Shown here: in pieces, positions 6,560 to 13,494 of the stretch
Numbering within the stretch: position 1 is the first letter of the stretch
How the letters are laid out: each line of letters begins with the position of its first letter
Position numbers and translations under genes: made by a program
DNA from: Candidatus Dadabacteria bacterium RIFCSPHIGHO2_12_FULL_53_21
GTDB lineage: Bacteria; Desulfobacterota_D; UBA1144; Nemesobacterales; UBA2774
Length of the DNA: 13,494 bases
NCBI GenBank assembly: GCA_001775255.1
Contig: MFCJ01000124.1
Span: forward strand, 2,490-15,983
Reading direction: 5' to 3'
Notes under the pieces: model-generated
Told to the model about the DNA's origin: nothing
What the model saw: the letters and a program-made list of their open reading frames with translations, nothing else
Databases searched by the model: none

Positions 6560-8181
6560 ATTCAACCGGCGTTGCTATCAGGATAATCGTCCCGCTGTTG
6601 CTGCTCCTCGCTTCCACTGCGTACGGGGCGCCCGCACCGGAGAAGGACCTCACACGCCTAGTCCAGGAAGGGGAGACCTACATCAGGAAATGGAACATAA
6701 GCGGGGCGTCCGGGAAGGCGGATGCTGCCATCGGGCTTGCGGAGACCGGCGAAGAAAGACACGACGCATATTATCTTAAAGCCGTCGCCGAATATTACCG
6801 GGGCGACTACGGAGCGGCCCGGGAGTACGCCGAAAAGACACTGAAAGCAGTCCGGTCAGGGGAAAAGGGCGAGGGAGACGGGTTCATGGAATTCATTCAG
6901 AACTCGGTCCTTAAGAAGCCGGAGTTTGAAGAAGTGAAGTCGGAGCACTTCACGATCAGGTACGCCAACCCCAAAGACTACATAATAGCCGAGTACGGAA
7001 AGGACGTGCTCGAGAAATCCCGTTTCGAGATCGGGCTCGACCTGGAAGAGTATCCCGGGGACCCGGTCATAGTGGAGATATACCCGGACCTCGAGAGCTT
7101 TACCGCCGCGTCCACGCTTCCGCCCGAGAACGTAGAGAAGACGGGCGTCGTCGGCATATGCAAATTCAACAGGATAATGATACTGTCCCCGCGGCTCCTG
7201 CCCAAAGGCTACTCGTGGTCGGACACGCTCGCCCACGAATACACCCACTACCTCATATTCTTGAAGAGCGAGAACACGGTCCCCGTGTGGCTCCACGAGG
7301 GTATAGCCAAGTTCGAGGAATCGAGGTGGAGGGAGGAGAAGCGTAACGTGCTCTCCCCCTTCTACGAAACCATTCTCGCCCAGGCGCTCGAAAAAGACGG
7401 ACTCGTGCCGATAGAGAAGATGCACCCGTCGCTGGCGCTCCTCGACAGCGCCCGCGAGGCTCAGCTCGCCTTCGCCCAGGCCGGCACCAGCGTCGGCTTC
7501 CTCGTCGACAGGTGGGGGAACGAGGGCCTCACAGGGCTCCTCGAAGCGATGAAGGCGAGGGACGACTATAAAGCCGCTCTCGCGGACGTCACCGGCCTCG
7601 ACTTCGACGCGTTTTACGCCTCGTGGAAAAAATACCTCGCAGGAAAAAACCTGACCGAGAAAATACCGGGCGTTAAGGTGAAAGGTATCAGGATAAGCAA
7701 CACGGAAGGGGAAAAGGGCGACGGGAGCGAGGACCTCGTCGATATAGACAACGGCAAGGCGCGCGGCCATACGAGGCTCGGCGACCTGCTGAGCACGAGG
7801 GGCAGGCTCCGCGGGGCGTCATACGAATACGAAAAGGCCCTCGGCTACGACCCGGGCTCACCGCTCATATCCACCCGCCTCGCATCCGCGCTCCACGGCT
7901 CCGGGGACACAGACAGGGCGCTCGGCATACTCGACCCGCTCATGGAGTTTTATCCCGAGAACGTGGACATACACCTCGTTCTCGGAAGAATATACATCGA
8001 ACGGGGGAACGTGCGGAAGGCCGAGGAATCATACCTTACCGCGGTCTCCATAAACCCCTTCGATCCCGAAGTGCATACCGCGCTCGCCGCAATATACGAA
8101 AAAGAGGGAAGGACGGAAGAGGCGCAGTGGGAAAGAAAGGTTCTCGACATACTAACGCAAAAGGACGAAAAACATGAATAA
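6556..8181 (+). CDS. Exported TPR-containing zinc metallopeptidase (peptidase MA-like gluzincin)
   Basis: A 541-residue protein with an N-terminal signal sequence: a hydrophobic core (IIVPLLLLLASTA, 10-22) and a likely cleavage after AYG-A near residue 24. A TPR-like helical stretch (about 30-100) precedes the catalytic domain. The zinc site is HEYTH (His227, Glu228, His231), followed by VWLHEGIAKFEE, where Glu248 is the probable third ligand, as in gluzincins of the peptidase MA-like group. The C-terminal part (about 400-535) is a run of TPR repeats, for example GDLLSTRGRLRGASYEYEKALGYDP and the similar units after it. The protein should be periplasmic, on the same side as most of the DUF4175 protein. 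It overlaps that gene by 4 nt and the MoxR gene by 8 nt, so the three are translationally coupled. Substrate unknown; trimming or remodelling of an envelope protein is my inference. Confidence 0.85.
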   Translation: MNSTGVAIRIIVPLLLLLASTAYGAPAPEKDLTRLVQEGETYIRKWNISGASGKADAAIGLAETGEERHDAYYLKAVAEYYRGDYGAAREYAEKTLKAVRSGEKGEGDGFMEFIQNSVLKKPEFEEVKSEHFTIRYANPKDYIIAEYGKDVLEKSRFEIGLDLEEYPGDPVIVEIYPDLESFTAASTLPPENVEKTGVVGICKFNRIMILSPRLLPKGYSWSDTLAHEYTHYLIFLKSENTVPVWLHEGIAKFEESRWREEKRNVLSPFYETILAQALEKDGLVPIEKMHPSLALLDSAREAQLAFAQAGTSVGFLVDRWGNEGLTGLLEAMKARDDYKAALADVTGLDFDAFYASWKKYLAGKNLTEKIPGVKVKGIRISNTEGEKGDGSEDLVDIDNGKARGHTRLGDLLSTRGRLRGASYEYEKALGYDPGSPLISTRLASALHGSGDTDRALGILDPLMEFYPENVDIHLVLGRIYIERGNVRKAEESYLTAVSINPFDPEVHTALAAIYEKEGRTEEAQWERKVLDILTQKDEKHE

Positions 8182-9205
8182 CGAACTCGAATCAAGAGAG
8201 GACAGGGAGAAGGTGGAAGAGGTCGCCGCCGTAAGGGGAGATATAGTGCGAGAGATCGGAAAGGTCATCGTCGGCCAGGAGCGGGTGATAGACCACCTGC
8301 TCATATCCCTCATGTCCTCGGGCCATTCCCTTTTCGTAGGCGTGCCCGGGCTCGCGAAGACGCTGCTCGTGAGCACGCTTTCCCAGGTGCTCAACCTCAA
8401 ATTCAACCGCGTCCAGTTCACGCCGGACCTCATGCCGTCAGACATCACGGGGTCGGAAGTGCTCGAAAAGGACCCGGCTTCGGATACGAGGTTCTTCAGA
8501 TTCATACACGGCCCCATTTTCTGCAACATCCTGCTCGCGGACGAGATAAACAGGGCATCGCCCAAGACGCAGGCCGCTCTCCTTCAGGCGATGCAGGAGA
8601 AGAAGGTGACCGTCGGCGGAGAGACTTACCCCATCGCGGCCCCGTTCCTCGTATTCGCCACTCAGAACCCCATAGAGCAGGAGGGCACCTACCCTCTCCC
8701 CGAGGCCGAGCTCGACAGGTTCATGTTCGAGATAGACGTCTCTTATCCGTCATACGAGGAAGAGGTCGAAATAGTGAAGACGACGACCGGCACGTACAAG
8801 CCCGAGCCCCAGAAGATTCTCGACTCGAAGAAGATACTCGAATACCAGGACCTCGTTCACCGGGTCCCGGTCTCGGACCACGTAGCAGGCTACGCCGTGC
8901 GTGTGGCGAGGGCGACCAGGCCCGAAGACCCGCACACCCCGGAATCGGTCAGGCAGGGGGTATCGTGGGGCGTGGGCCCGAGGGCGTCACAGTACCTTAT
9001 TCTGGGGAGCAAGGCGCGCGCAATACTATCGGGAAGGTATACCCCGACTACGGACGACGTGAAGTCGATCGCGCCTGCCGTGCTCAAGCACAGGATCGTC
9101 CTCAATTTCAGGGCCGAAGCGGAAGGCGTGAGACCCGACGATATTATTCGGGAGATTCTGGATAAGATCGAGCCTCTCGGGGACGCTCGTCTCCGAGCTT
9201 CCTGA
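8174..9205 (+). CDS. MoxR-family AAA+ ATPase
   Basis: A 343-residue cytosolic ATPase of full MoxR length. Walker A is GVPGLAKT (56-63), Walker B is ILLADEINR with Asp123-Glu124, sensor 1 is in ATQNP (Asn165), and the arginine of AELDRF (Arg182) is the likely arginine finger. The sensor 2 region reads GVGPRASQYL, and the lid domain ends in the typical HRIVLNFRAEAEGV. MoxR proteins act as chaperones that mature or remodel partners, usually with a DUF58 and von Willebrand A protein encoded just downstream. Here MoxR is the last gene of its operon and is followed only by a convergent gene, so the usual partners are absent locally; the DUF4175 protein and the peptidase are the encoded neighbours. 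The start overlaps the peptidase stop by 8 nt. Its last 62 nt are antisense to the end of nuoM. Confidence 0.95.
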   Translation: MNNELESREDREKVEEVAAVRGDIVREIGKVIVGQERVIDHLLISLMSSGHSLFVGVPGLAKTLLVSTLSQVLNLKFNRVQFTPDLMPSDITGSEVLEKDPASDTRFFRFIHGPIFCNILLADEINRASPKTQAALLQAMQEKKVTVGGETYPIAAPFLVFATQNPIEQEGTYPLPEAELDRFMFEIDVSYPSYEEEVEIVKTTTGTYKPEPQKILDSKKILEYQDLVHRVPVSDHVAGYAVRVARATRPEDPHTPESVRQGVSWGVGPRASQYLILGSKARAILSGRYTPTTDDVKSIAPAVLKHRIVLNFRAEAEGVRPDDIIREILDKIEPLGDARLRAS

Positions 9206-10727
9206 CGACGGCCGTATTCGGGAACTTATTCTGAAGGAGCGCTTCCACGGAAGGCTCCATCCTGGATAGGAAAGGCTTCGGGAATATCCCCATCACGAAC
9301 ATCATCACCGCGATAGGAAGAAGCACGAGTATCTCTCTCAGGTTTATATCGTGGAGTATCTTGTTTTCCTGTTTATCGAGCGGGCCGAACATAACCTTCT
9401 GATACGCCATCAGCATGTATACAGCGCCCAGTATTATGCCCGTTGCGCCTAACGCCGCGTAGACGTAGTTGAACTCGAAAGCGCCTAAGAGTATAAGGAA
9501 CTCCCCGACGAACCCGTTCAATAATGGGAGTCCGATCGACGAAAGCGTCGCCAGCATGAAGAAAGCCGCGAACACAGGCATCACCTTCGCGACCCCGCCG
9601 AACTCCGCTATCTTCTTCGTATGCCTCCTCTCGTATATCATCCCGACGATGAGGAAGAGCGCCCCTGTGGAGAGCCCGTGGTTGATCATCTGGTATATGC
9701 CGCCCTCGACGCCCTGTATGTTGAGCACGAAGATCCCGAGCATGACCATACCCAGGTGGCTCACGCTCGAGTATGCGACGAGCTTTTTCAGGTCCTTTTG
9801 AGCGAACGCCACGAACGCCCCGTAAATAATGCCTATTATCGCTATAGCGATGAGTATCGGCAGGTACTTCTCCGTCGCCTGCGGGAAAAACGGCAGGAGG
9901 AAACGGACAAACCCGTACGTGCCCATCTTCAGCAGCACGCCCGCCAGTATTACGCTTCCCGCAGTGGGGGCTTCGACGTGCGCGTCGGGGAGCCACGTAT
10001 GGAACGGGAAGAGCGGAATCTTGATCGCGAACGCTAGGAAGAACGCGAGGAACGCGAGTCCCTGGGGGCTCAGGATACCGTAGAACGGGATCGTTAGCTT
10101 GTAGAAATCGAGCACGTCCATCGAAGGCGCGCCGAACTGCTTTACGTGCTCGAAGAATAAATAGAGTATGGCAATCAGCATGAGGGCGCTTCCGAACGCC
10201 GTGTAGAGGAAGAACTTCACGGCGGCGTATATCCTCCTCTCAGTCCCCCATATTCCGATTATGAAATACATCGGTATGAGCACCGCCTCCCAGAACACGA
10301 AAAAGAGGATCATGTCGAGGGCGGCGAACGTCCCGATGAGGGCGGTCTCCAGGAGCAGCATCAGAATGAGGAATTCCCTCATCCCCTTATGGATCGCGTG
10401 CCATGAGCTTAGTATCGTTATAGGCATTATGAACGTCGTCAGAAGCACGAGGAACAGGCTTATGCCGTCCAACCCCACGTGGTAGCTCACTCCGAGGTTC
10501 GCTATCCACGGTAATTTCGTCTCGAACTGCATTCCGGGAAATCCCCCGGCGAACGATGTGAAGAGCGGTATCGACAGTACGAACTCTATAAGGCTCACCG
10601 CGAGGGCGGCTATCTTCATCTCCGCCTCGGAGCCCTTATATATATAGGAGAGGAGCACGATGAGCGGTATCCCCAGGAGAGGGAAAAATATTACGAGAGA
10701 AAGATTTCCGCTCAGTAAAGATTCCAT
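9144..10727 (-). CDS. nuoM: NADH-quinone oxidoreductase subunit M
   Basis: Proton-pumping antiporter-like membrane subunit of respiratory complex I, 527 residues with about 14 hydrophobic helices. Key charged residues are present: Glu147 in FFVFWEAVLIPMYF, Lys236 in LAFAIKIPLFPFHTWLPDAH, Lys267 in GVLLKMGTYGF and His324 in YSSVSHLGMV. The LPDAHVEAPTAGSVILAG signature is intact. The gene is isolated: nuoL is not upstream and nuoN is not downstream, unlike the usual nuoL-nuoM-nuoN order. It therefore either completes a complex I encoded elsewhere or is an extra copy. The last 20 or so residues after the final helix (GDERPREARSYPESPE) are charged, not membrane-like, and are encoded in the overlap with the MoxR gene. 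A start at 10727 has GAGG 12 nt upstream and a good promoter candidate. Confidence 0.97.
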   Translation of the reverse strand: MESLLSGNLSLVIFFPLLGIPLIVLLSYIYKGSEAEMKIAALAVSLIEFVLSIPLFTSFAGGFPGMQFETKLPWIANLGVSYHVGLDGISLFLVLLTTFIMPITILSSWHAIHKGMREFLILMLLLETALIGTFAALDMILFFVFWEAVLIPMYFIIGIWGTERRIYAAVKFFLYTAFGSALMLIAILYLFFEHVKQFGAPSMDVLDFYKLTIPFYGILSPQGLAFLAFFLAFAIKIPLFPFHTWLPDAHVEAPTAGSVILAGVLLKMGTYGFVRFLLPFFPQATEKYLPILIAIAIIGIIYGAFVAFAQKDLKKLVAYSSVSHLGMVMLGIFVLNIQGVEGGIYQMINHGLSTGALFLIVGMIYERRHTKKIAEFGGVAKVMPVFAAFFMLATLSSIGLPLLNGFVGEFLILLGAFEFNYVYAALGATGIILGAVYMLMAYQKVMFGPLDKQENKILHDINLREILVLLPIAVMMFVMGIFPKPFLSRMEPSVEALLQNKFPNTAVVRKLGDERPREARSYPESPE

Positions 10728-10778
10728 TTATGGTTGATTCCTCGGCATGAAGGTGCAGACACCGGTTACAGGGGTTTA

Positions 10779-10806
10779 AATATACTTGAGGCGGGGGATG
10801 TTTCAA
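10779..10806 (-). promoter_or_regulatory. Candidate sigma-70 promoter of nuoM
   Basis: On the minus strand TTGAAA (10801-10806) and TATATT (10779-10784), each five of six consensus bases, are separated by 16 nt. The transcript would start about 45 nt upstream of the nuoM ATG. This supports nuoM being transcribed on its own rather than from a larger nuo operon. Confidence 0.5.
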
Positions 10807-10947
10807 GAATTCGGGCCCATTTAATGAAAGGGGGTCTCTGAACGGGCTTTCACAACCGTATATGGTGAGGAAACTGCGTTAGTCAGATCCAGCCATTCCG
10901 GAAATTTGCGGAACATGAAGGCGCTCCTGCGGCTGAGAATGTAAGAT

Positions 10948-10977
10948 TTGACTTTCCTCCGCGTTTTCCTTAATAAT
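10948..10977 (+). promoter_or_regulatory. Candidate sigma-70 promoter of purE-purK
   Basis: TTGACT (10948-10953) and AATAAT (10972-10977), each five of six consensus bases, are separated by 18 nt. Transcription would start near 10984, giving a leader of about 100 nt before the purE ATG. Confidence 0.5.
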
Positions 10978-11087
10978 AACTCCCGTAAGGGCGGCGGTTA
11001 CCGTGCAGATATTTACCGGGGCGGCCTGTCCGCGTATAAAAATACAGAAACCGCGAGAAGGCGGCACCAGAGCCGGCACATAAACAC

Positions 11088-11585
11088 ATGACCACTTCAG
11101 CGAAGAAACCCCCGGTCGGCATCATAATGGGCTCCCAGTCCGATTGGGAGACGATGAAGAATGCCGCGGAGACGCTCGACGCCCTCAAGATACCCTACGA
11201 AAGCAGAATCGTATCGGCGCACCGCACGCCTGAGCGTTTATATGAATACGCCCGCACCGCGCGCGAGCGCGGGCTGAAAGTCATTATCGCGGGGGCGGGC
11301 GGCGCGGCTCACCTGCCCGGCATGACGGCCGGCATGACCTCGCTGCCCGTGTTAGGCGTGCCCGTGGAGACTAAAACGCTCAAGGGCCTCGACAGTCTGT
11401 TGTCTATAGCCCAGATGCCCGCCGGTATCCCGGTCGGCACGCTTGCGATTGGTACGGCCGGGGCGAAGAACGCGGCCCTTCTCGCAGCCGCCATACTTTC
11501 GTTATCCGATGAAAAAATCATGGCGAGGCTCGAAGCGTTCCGCAAAAAACAGACAGCGGGAGTTGCCGTAAAGCCGAGGCGCTGA
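11088..11585 (+). CDS. purE: N5-carboxyaminoimidazole ribonucleotide mutase
   Basis: Cytosolic enzyme of purine synthesis that moves the carboxyl group of N5-CAIR to carbon 4, giving CAIR. The 165 residues match class I PurE. Visible motifs: GIIMGSQSDW (11-20, phosphate binding), SAHRTPE with the catalytic His45, GAGGAAHLPGM (69-79), SIAQMPAGIPVGT and the C-terminal NAALLAA. The presence of purK 9 nt downstream shows this is the two-enzyme bacterial route, not the single-step class II AIR carboxylase. The ATG at 11088 is the only usable start after an in-frame TAA; no strong ribosome binding site precedes it, which is unusual for the first gene of an operon. No residue appears to be missing. 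Confidence 0.98.
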   Translation: MTTSAKKPPVGIIMGSQSDWETMKNAAETLDALKIPYESRIVSAHRTPERLYEYARTARERGLKVIIAGAGGAAHLPGMTAGMTSLPVLGVPVETKTLKGLDSLLSIAQMPAGIPVGTLAIGTAGAKNAALLAAAILSLSDEKIMARLEAFRKKQTAGVAVKPRR

Positions 11586-11594
11586 CAGAACCGG

Positions 11595-12686
11595 ATGAAA
11601 TTCGAATCGATAACACTCGGCATACTCGGCGGCGGACAGCTCGGACGCATGAGCGTGCTCGCGGCGGCGAGGCTCGGAATAAAGGTCCACATATACACCC
11701 CCGACGAAGACAGCCCGGCGGGGCAGGTGGCGGCGAAGACGTTCACCGGAGAGTACGGTGATAAGAAGAAACTGAAAAAATTCGCCGAAAGCGTGGACGT
11801 CGTATCGTACGAGTTCGAGAACATCCCTGTCGAAACAGTACGCTACATCCGGAAGCTCCGTCCGGTCTATCCCAATGACAGACTTCTCGAAATCTCCCAG
11901 AACCGGATCGCGGAAAAGAATTACCTTAACGACATTGGCATCCCCACGGCGAAGTGGGCGCCCGTCCGGAGCGCGCGCGAAATCGGTCCCGCCGCGAGTA
12001 AAATAGGGGGCGGCAAGTTCATACTGAAAACCGCACGGCTCGGATACGACGGCAAGGGACAGCTCGTCCACAGGCTCGGGGACGATCCGGATGCGAGCTG
12101 GAGAAAATTAAATTCTGAAGAGCTTATCCTGGAAGAGATGGTCGATTACACCTCCGAGGTGTCCGTAATAATCGCGCGCGATATGCACGGACGGAGCGCC
12201 CTCTACGGCCCCGTGCTTAACGAGCATAAAAACCACATCCTTTCCCGGAGCATAGTCCCCGCCCCGATGCATGCACGCACGACCGGGCTCGCGCGTGAGA
12301 CGGCGCACCTGTTAGCGGACGCCGCGGGACTGGTCGGAGTGCTGGCGCTCGAGATGTTCATCACGAAGGACGGCAGGATACTTGCAAACGAGATCGCGCC
12401 CCGCACGCACAACTCCGGGCACTGGACTATCGACGCCTGCGCGTGCTCACAGTTCGAGCAGCACGTGCGCACGGTCTGCGGACTGCCCGTGGGCGAGCCC
12501 GCACGGCATTCGGACGCCGAAATGATTAACCTCATAGGCAAAGACGTCACAAAGATAGCGAAGTGGTATAAGACAGAGAACGCGTGCGTACACCTGTACG
12601 GCAAGTCGGAGATCAAGGACGGCCGCAAGATGGGTCACGTGACGATTTTGAAGCCGCTGACCGCGCCCCGTAAGAAAAAGCCGTAG
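11595..12686 (+). CDS. purK: N5-carboxyaminoimidazole ribonucleotide synthetase
   Basis: ATP-grasp enzyme that joins bicarbonate to 5-aminoimidazole ribonucleotide, forming the N5-CAIR used by PurE. It has 363 residues, the usual length. The N-terminal domain starts with LGILGGGQLGRM (8-19). The ATP-grasp core has FILKTARLGYDGKG (142-155) with the ATP-binding Lys145 and the flexible glycine loop, LILEEMVDYTSEVSVI (177-192), and the metal-binding acidic residues at Glu253 (LALEMF) and Asn265-Glu266 (LANEIAPRTHNSGHWT). The short C-terminal domain ends in GHVTIL near the last 15 residues, as expected. It is the second gene of the purE-purK operon and is transcribed toward the SDR gene, with 55 nt between their stop codons. 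Confidence 0.98.
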   Translation: MKFESITLGILGGGQLGRMSVLAAARLGIKVHIYTPDEDSPAGQVAAKTFTGEYGDKKKLKKFAESVDVVSYEFENIPVETVRYIRKLRPVYPNDRLLEISQNRIAEKNYLNDIGIPTAKWAPVRSAREIGPAASKIGGGKFILKTARLGYDGKGQLVHRLGDDPDASWRKLNSEELILEEMVDYTSEVSVIIARDMHGRSALYGPVLNEHKNHILSRSIVPAPMHARTTGLARETAHLLADAAGLVGVLALEMFITKDGRILANEIAPRTHNSGHWTIDACACSQFEQHVRTVCGLPVGEPARHSDAEMINLIGKDVTKIAKWYKTENACVHLYGKSEIKDGRKMGHVTILKPLTAPRKKKP

Positions 12687-12741
12687 TGGAAGCCATGAAC
12701 TGAACCGACGATGGACGGTCAGAGGGAATATCGCCCGACTG

Positions 12742-13494
12742 CTAAGCGCCGTAGCCGCCGTCCACGTTCAGCACTTCACCCGTGATGTAAGACGCTCCCG
12801 GACTTGCGAGAAAGGCGATCGCGGCCGCGACCTCTTCAGGCCGGCCATATCGGCCGAGGGCCGTTGTCGATTTGAGCGTCGCCGCGAAATCGCCGCCATC
12901 CGGGTTCATGTCGGTGTTGATAGCGCCCGGCTGGACGACATTTACCGTGATGTTCCTCTCCGCGAGGTCGCGGGCGGCCCCCTTGGAGTAGCCCACTATA
13001 GCCGCTTTGGTCGCGGCGTAATCGGCGAGACCCGGAAACCCGGCGCGCGTGGCGACACCCGAGCCTATGGTGATTATCCTGCCGCCCTCGCCCATGACCT
13101 TGATTGCGGCCCTGATCGCCGTCACGACCCCCGTGACATTGACCGCGTGCTGCCTTTCGAACGCTTTGAGGTCGTTGTCCGGGTTGTGTATGTGGCCCGG
13201 AATAAAGAGGCCGGCGTTGTTGACGAGTATGTCGAGGCGCCCGAAGCGCTTGACTACATTATGGATCAGCCCTTCGACTTGCGCAGGGTCGCCCTGGTCG
13301 GCCTTGAATGCCGCAGCGCGGACTCCCATTTCTTCGAGCTCGCGGACGACGGCCTCGGCCTTGCCCGCGGACGCAGCGTAGCTGACAGCGACGTCGGCGC
13401 CATCTTCCGCGAGTGCGCGCGCCGCAGCCGCGCCTATGCCGCGCGACCCGCCCGTAACAAGCGCGACCTTCCCGGCTAATTTCTTCGTATTCGT
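12742..13494 (-). CDS. Short-chain dehydrogenase/reductase (classical, FabG-like), 5' end just outside the window
   Basis: NAD(P)H-dependent oxidoreductase of the classical SDR family, open at the right edge; 250 residues are visible, nearly the whole protein, and the start is probably within a few codons of the edge. Counting from the first visible residue, the cofactor site is TGGSRGIG (14-21), NNAG is at 92-95, and the catalytic tetrad is Asn119, Ser145, Tyr159 and Lys163 (YAATK). The protein ends with GEVLNVDGGYGA, the usual SDR C-terminus. An ATG further in, at 13329, would give a protein without the cofactor site and is not the start. Substrate cannot be told from sequence; general 3-oxoacyl or sugar/alcohol reductases look alike. 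Arginine codons lean to CGC more than in the DUF4175 and MoxR genes, a weak hint of different history. A sepiapterin-reductase role for the pterin operon is possible but unsupported. Confidence 0.93.
   Translation of the reverse strand, partial: TNTKKLAGKVALVTGGSRGIGAAAARALAEDGADVAVSYAASAGKAEAVVRELEEMGVRAAAFKADQGDPAQVEGLIHNVVKRFGRLDILVNNAGLFIPGHIHNPDNDLKAFERQHAVNVTGVVTAIRAAIKVMGEGGRIITIGSGVATRAGFPGLADYAATKAAIVGYSKGAARDLAERNITVNVVQPGAINTDMNPDGGDFAATLKSTTALGRYGRPEEVAAAIAFLASPGASYITGEVLNVDGGYGA

Larger units (their letters stand above)
10728..11087. other. 360-nt intergenic region between divergent nuoM and purE
   Basis: The longest stretch without a gene. It contains the nuoM and purE promoter candidates at its two sides and about 140 nt between them with no convincing ORF. 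In the middle, TGAAAG near 10824 and CTTTCA near 10846 form an inverted repeat with a 16-nt loop, too long and open to be a terminator. The roughly 100-nt purE leader has only small GC-rich hairpins; I do not see the conserved core of a purine riboswitch. Short reading frames here lack ribosome sites and family resemblance. Confidence 0.6.

Noticed and set aside
6856..7770. A 304-codon open frame on the minus strand inside the peptidase gene
   Set aside because: It mirrors the codons of the HEXXH peptidase gene, has no family features, and the plus-strand frame has signal peptide, zinc site and TPRs.
10984..11087. Purine riboswitch in the purE leader
   Set aside because: The leader is long enough, but only small GC hairpins are visible and the conserved junction and loop sequences of purine-class riboswitches are not seen.
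12700..12722. Imperfect hairpin between the convergent purK and SDR genes as a terminator
   Set aside because: CTGAACCG and CGGTCAG can pair with one bulged base, but the stem is short and there is no T-run on either strand, so a terminator call is not supported.

Overview
The window is a densely packed bacterial chromosome segment, GC-rich, with visible preference for the AGG arginine and ATA isoleucine codons. ALA synthesis by the C5 route (hemA), NADH dehydrogenase NuoM, the PurE/PurK pair and a DUF4175/MoxR operon fit a Gram-negative-type bacterium, perhaps of the broad deltaproteobacterial or Desulfobacterota kind. That placement is an inference from gene content only. There are no rRNA or tRNA genes, CRISPR arrays or insertion sequences that I can see.

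Layout. (1) 1-1919, minus strand: hemA then hemC (hemC cut by the window edge), the first and a later step of tetrapyrrole synthesis, overlapping by 29 nt, with a perfect TATAAT box upstream of hemA. (2) 1998-3398, minus strand: a three-gene pterin operon of two tandem 6-pyruvoyl-tetrahydropterin-synthase (PTPS) paralogues followed by GTP cyclohydrolase I (folE); all three overlap. (3) 3497-9205, plus strand: an envelope operon of a 1020-aa DUF4175-like membrane protein with a very long helical periplasmic part, a secreted HEXXH metallopeptidase with TPR repeats, and a MoxR AAA+ ATPase; all start/stop codons overlap. (4) 9144-10727, minus strand: a solitary nuoM whose 3' end overlaps the end of the MoxR gene by 62 nt. 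(5) 10728-11087: the longest non-coding gap, holding divergent promoter candidates for nuoM and purE. (6) 11088-12686, plus strand: purE-purK, the two-step carboxylation of AIR in purine synthesis. (7) 12742-13494, minus strand: a short-chain dehydrogenase/reductase cut by the right edge.

The most interesting signal is the tandem PTPS pair. The two proteins align position for position through the active site: all three zinc histidines are at the same residue numbers (17, 42, 44). Each has lost a different member of the catalytic triad: the first has Ser where the nucleophilic Cys should be but keeps Asp-His; the second keeps Cys but has Tyr where the His should be. In the animal enzyme the triad is formed between subunits (Cys from one, Asp-His from its neighbour), so a mixed oligomer of the two could rebuild a complete site while neither homo-oligomer could. 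The second PTPS gene also has no ATG, GTG or TTG at its beginning; an ATA codon, 7 nt behind a strong ribosome binding site and overlapping the previous stop as ATAA, is its best start.
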